DNA from: Roseibium sp. MMSF_3412
GTDB taxonomy: Bacteria > Pseudomonadota > Alphaproteobacteria > Rhizobiales > Stappiaceae
NCBI RefSeq assembly: GCF_030733265.1
Contig: NZ_JASHJI010000009.1
Span: 124,001 to 188,000, forward strand
Length of the DNA: 64,000 nt
Direction of reading: 5' to 3'
The notes under the pieces were generated by a model. That model searched no databases. It worked only from the letters and a program-made list of their open reading frames with translations, and was not told where the DNA came from. Position numbers and translations under genes: made by a program. This document shows, in pieces, positions 62,352 to 64,000 of the stretch (position 1 is its first letter; each line of letters starts with the position of its first letter).

Positions 62352-64000
62352 ATGCGCCCGCCGGTTCTCGATCCCCTGTTTGCCCCGGTTTCAACGCTGC
62401 CGGGCATCGGCCCAAAAATCGCCAAGCTCGTTTCAGCGCTTGTCGGTGGGCAACCGGACAGGGACGCCACGGTTTCGGACCTGCTCTTTCACATCCCGCA
62501 TAACCTGATCGACCGGCGGCACAGGCCCGGGATTGCCTATTCGGAAAACGGCGACATCGTAACGCTCGATGTCACGATCGGACGGCACCAGGCGCCGCCG
62601 AGACACTCCAAGGCACCTTACAAGATCCCGGCGTATGACGATACGGGACAGATCAGTTTCGTGTTCTTTCATCCAAGACGGGACTGGCTGGAGAAAACCT
62701 TTCCCGAGGGCGAACGGCGGATCGTGTCCGGCAAGGTCGAGTGGTTCAACGACCGTCCGCAGATGGTGCATCCGGACTATTCGCTCAAGCCCGAGGAAGC
62801 GGCCCAGATGCCGGCAATTGAACCGGTCTACCCCCTGACGGCGGGGCTGGCTTCCAAAACGCTGCAAAAGGCCATGCGCGCGGCCCTGGAACGGGTACCG
62901 CATCTTCCCGAATGGCTGAATCTGCCTCATCTGCAGAAGAACGGCTGGCCCGATTTTTACGACGCCCTGCAGACGTTGCATCAGCCCAGGGAACGTCAGG
63001 ACATCGAACCCCAGTCCCCCTATATGCAGCGCCTCGCTTATGACGAACTCCTGGCAAGCCAACTCGCCCTGGCGATGGTCCGCGCCAACATGCGCACGCT
63101 TGGCGGCATATCCAGAAAGCCGGAAGGAAAGTTGCAAAAGGCTGTCATCGACGCCCTGCCCTTCCAGCTTACCAGCAGCCAGTCGAATGCGATAAAGGAG
63201 ATAAATCAGGACCTTGCCGAACCAACCAGAATGCTGCGCCTCCTGCAGGGTGACGTTGGCTCGGGCAAGACAGTCGTTGCGCTCGCGGCGCTGGCGCAGG
63301 TGATCGAAACCGGTGCACAAGGCGGGCTCATGGCCCCGACCGAAATTCTCGCGCGCCAGCATTTTGCGTCCATGATGCCTATTTGCGAAAAGACCGGTAT
63401 CCGGCTTGCCCTTATGACCGGCAAGGACAGCCAGAAGGAGCGGCGCCTGCTGCAGGAAAAACTGGATGCAGGCGAGATCGATCTCGTTGTCGGAACCCAC
63501 GCGCTTTTTCAGGGCTCGGTGACATTCCGGAATCTCGCCATGGTGGTTGTCGACGAACAGCACCGATTCGGTGTCCACCAGCGGCTCGCCCTGTCGGGCA
63601 AGGGACAGGGGGTCGATGTTCTCGTCATGACGGCGACACCGATCCCGCGCACACTCGTCCTGACCTGTTTCGGGGACATGGACGTCTCTCGTCTCACCGA
63701 CAAGCCTGCAGGACGCAAACCGATCAAGACGGTCTCCGTTTCACTCGATCGTCTGGACGAGATCATTGGAAGAGTTGGCGCTGCCATTGCCGAGGGGCAG
63801 AAGGTCTATTGGGTGTGTCCGCTGGTCGAGGAATCGGAAAAGATCGATCTCGCCGCCGTCGAAGACCGGCACCGTGTTCTTCAGCACGCCCTCAGGCAGC
63901 CGGTATCACTGGTGCATGGCCGCATGAGCGCGGACGAAAAAGACGCTGCCATGTCCGCCTTCAAGAACGGCGATACGAAAGTTCTGGTCGCGACAACCGT
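62352..64000 (+). CDS. recG: ATP-dependent DNA helicase RecG (3' end cut by window edge)
   Basis: RecG is a branch-migrating helicase that remodels stalled forks. The visible 549 residues begin MRPPVLDPLFAPVSTLPGIGPK. They include the wedge OB-fold region (IVTLDVTIGRHQAPPR), Walker A LLQGDVGSGKTVVALAAL, the box II DEQH in VVVDEQHRFGV, motif III TATPIPRTL and part of the second helicase lobe (WVCPLVEESEK). The stop is beyond position 64000. The start follows AAGAT weakly; ATG 62352 matches the family N-terminus. Confidence 0.95.
   Translation, partial: MRPPVLDPLFAPVSTLPGIGPKIAKLVSALVGGQPDRDATVSDLLFHIPHNLIDRRHRPGIAYSENGDIVTLDVTIGRHQAPPRHSKAPYKIPAYDDTGQISFVFFHPRRDWLEKTFPEGERRIVSGKVEWFNDRPQMVHPDYSLKPEEAAQMPAIEPVYPLTAGLASKTLQKAMRAALERVPHLPEWLNLPHLQKNGWPDFYDALQTLHQPRERQDIEPQSPYMQRLAYDELLASQLALAMVRANMRTLGGISRKPEGKLQKAVIDALPFQLTSSQSNAIKEINQDLAEPTRMLRLLQGDVGSGKTVVALAALAQVIETGAQGGLMAPTEILARQHFASMMPICEKTGIRLALMTGKDSQKERRLLQEKLDAGEIDLVVGTHALFQGSVTFRNLAMVVVDEQHRFGVHQRLALSGKGQGVDVLVMTATPIPRTLVLTCFGDMDVSRLTDKPAGRKPIKTVSVSLDRLDEIIGRVGAAIAEGQKVYWVCPLVEESEKIDLAAVEDRHRVLQHALRQPVSLVHGRMSADEKDAAMSAFKNGDTKVLVATT

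Overview
The window is chromosomal DNA of an alphaproteobacterium, most likely a marine member of the Hyphomicrobiales close to Roseibium/Labrenzia (Stappiaceae). This placement is an inference from three things: the dusB-ntrBC-ntrYX-trkA-hfq-hflX order, the pdhABC-lpd-lipA and mfd-sdhE-recG neighbourhoods, and a complete nirS/nor denitrification block. Gene density is high. No prophage, CRISPR array, rRNA operon or insertion sequence is visible. One tRNA gene (Ser, anticodon TGA) was found.

Positions 1-9660 form a denitrification block. A tetraheme NapC/NirT-type quinol dehydrogenase (cut by the left edge) and nirS (cytochrome cd1 nitrite reductase) lie on the minus strand. The norCBQDEF operon (cytochrome c-dependent NO reductase plus maturation factors) diverges from them on the plus strand. 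A Crp/Fnr-family regulator and a DUF4202 gene converge on norF. Two FNR/NNR-type boxes, TTGAC-N4-GTTAA, lie between nirS and norC, each centred about 69 bp from its start codon. A third FNR-like box sits at the same distance from the upstream start of the regulator. The block therefore looks like a self-contained, NO/low-oxygen-responsive regulon.

Positions 9660-11080 hold the tRNA-Ser gene, a CRP-like palindrome and several unexplained hairpins. Positions 11083-17548 are an envelope and replication housekeeping run (rlpA, a divergent DD-carboxypeptidase, tmk, holB, tatD-type nuclease, metallo-hydrolase, recX). Positions 17867-19609 hold a LysE/RhtB exporter, an orphan glycine-rich protein and arfB.

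Positions 19612-29412 are a reductive pyrimidine-degradation block. A RutR-type repressor faces beta-alanine:pyruvate aminotransferase, a cupin, a carbamoyl-amidohydrolase, dihydropyrimidinase and an ABC importer. Operators matching the E. coli RutR consensus lie between the repressor and the aminotransferase. Inside the block, a GIY-YIG nuclease gene is bracketed by five palindromic repeats, and a second palindromic element precedes the transporter.

Positions 29562-44509 hold mazG, a solute-binding protein, an MFS transporter and the long conserved minus-strand nitrogen/stress cluster hflX-hfq-aminotransferase-trkA-ntrXY-ntrCB-dusB. Positions 44645-57481 carry ispDF and cinA, three tandem paralogous small secreted proteins that I do not recognise, and ratA and lipA. 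The same stretch continues with a gamma-glutamylcyclotransferase/hotdog fusion, two GlsB/YeaQ membrane proteins, the pyruvate dehydrogenase genes and ftsB. The window ends with pcm, mfd, sdhE and the start of recG, which is cut by the right edge.

The strongest candidates for something undescribed are the tandem secreted triplet (two Cys exactly 38 residues apart in all three), the repeat-bracketed GIY-YIG gene and the GGCT-hotdog fusion.
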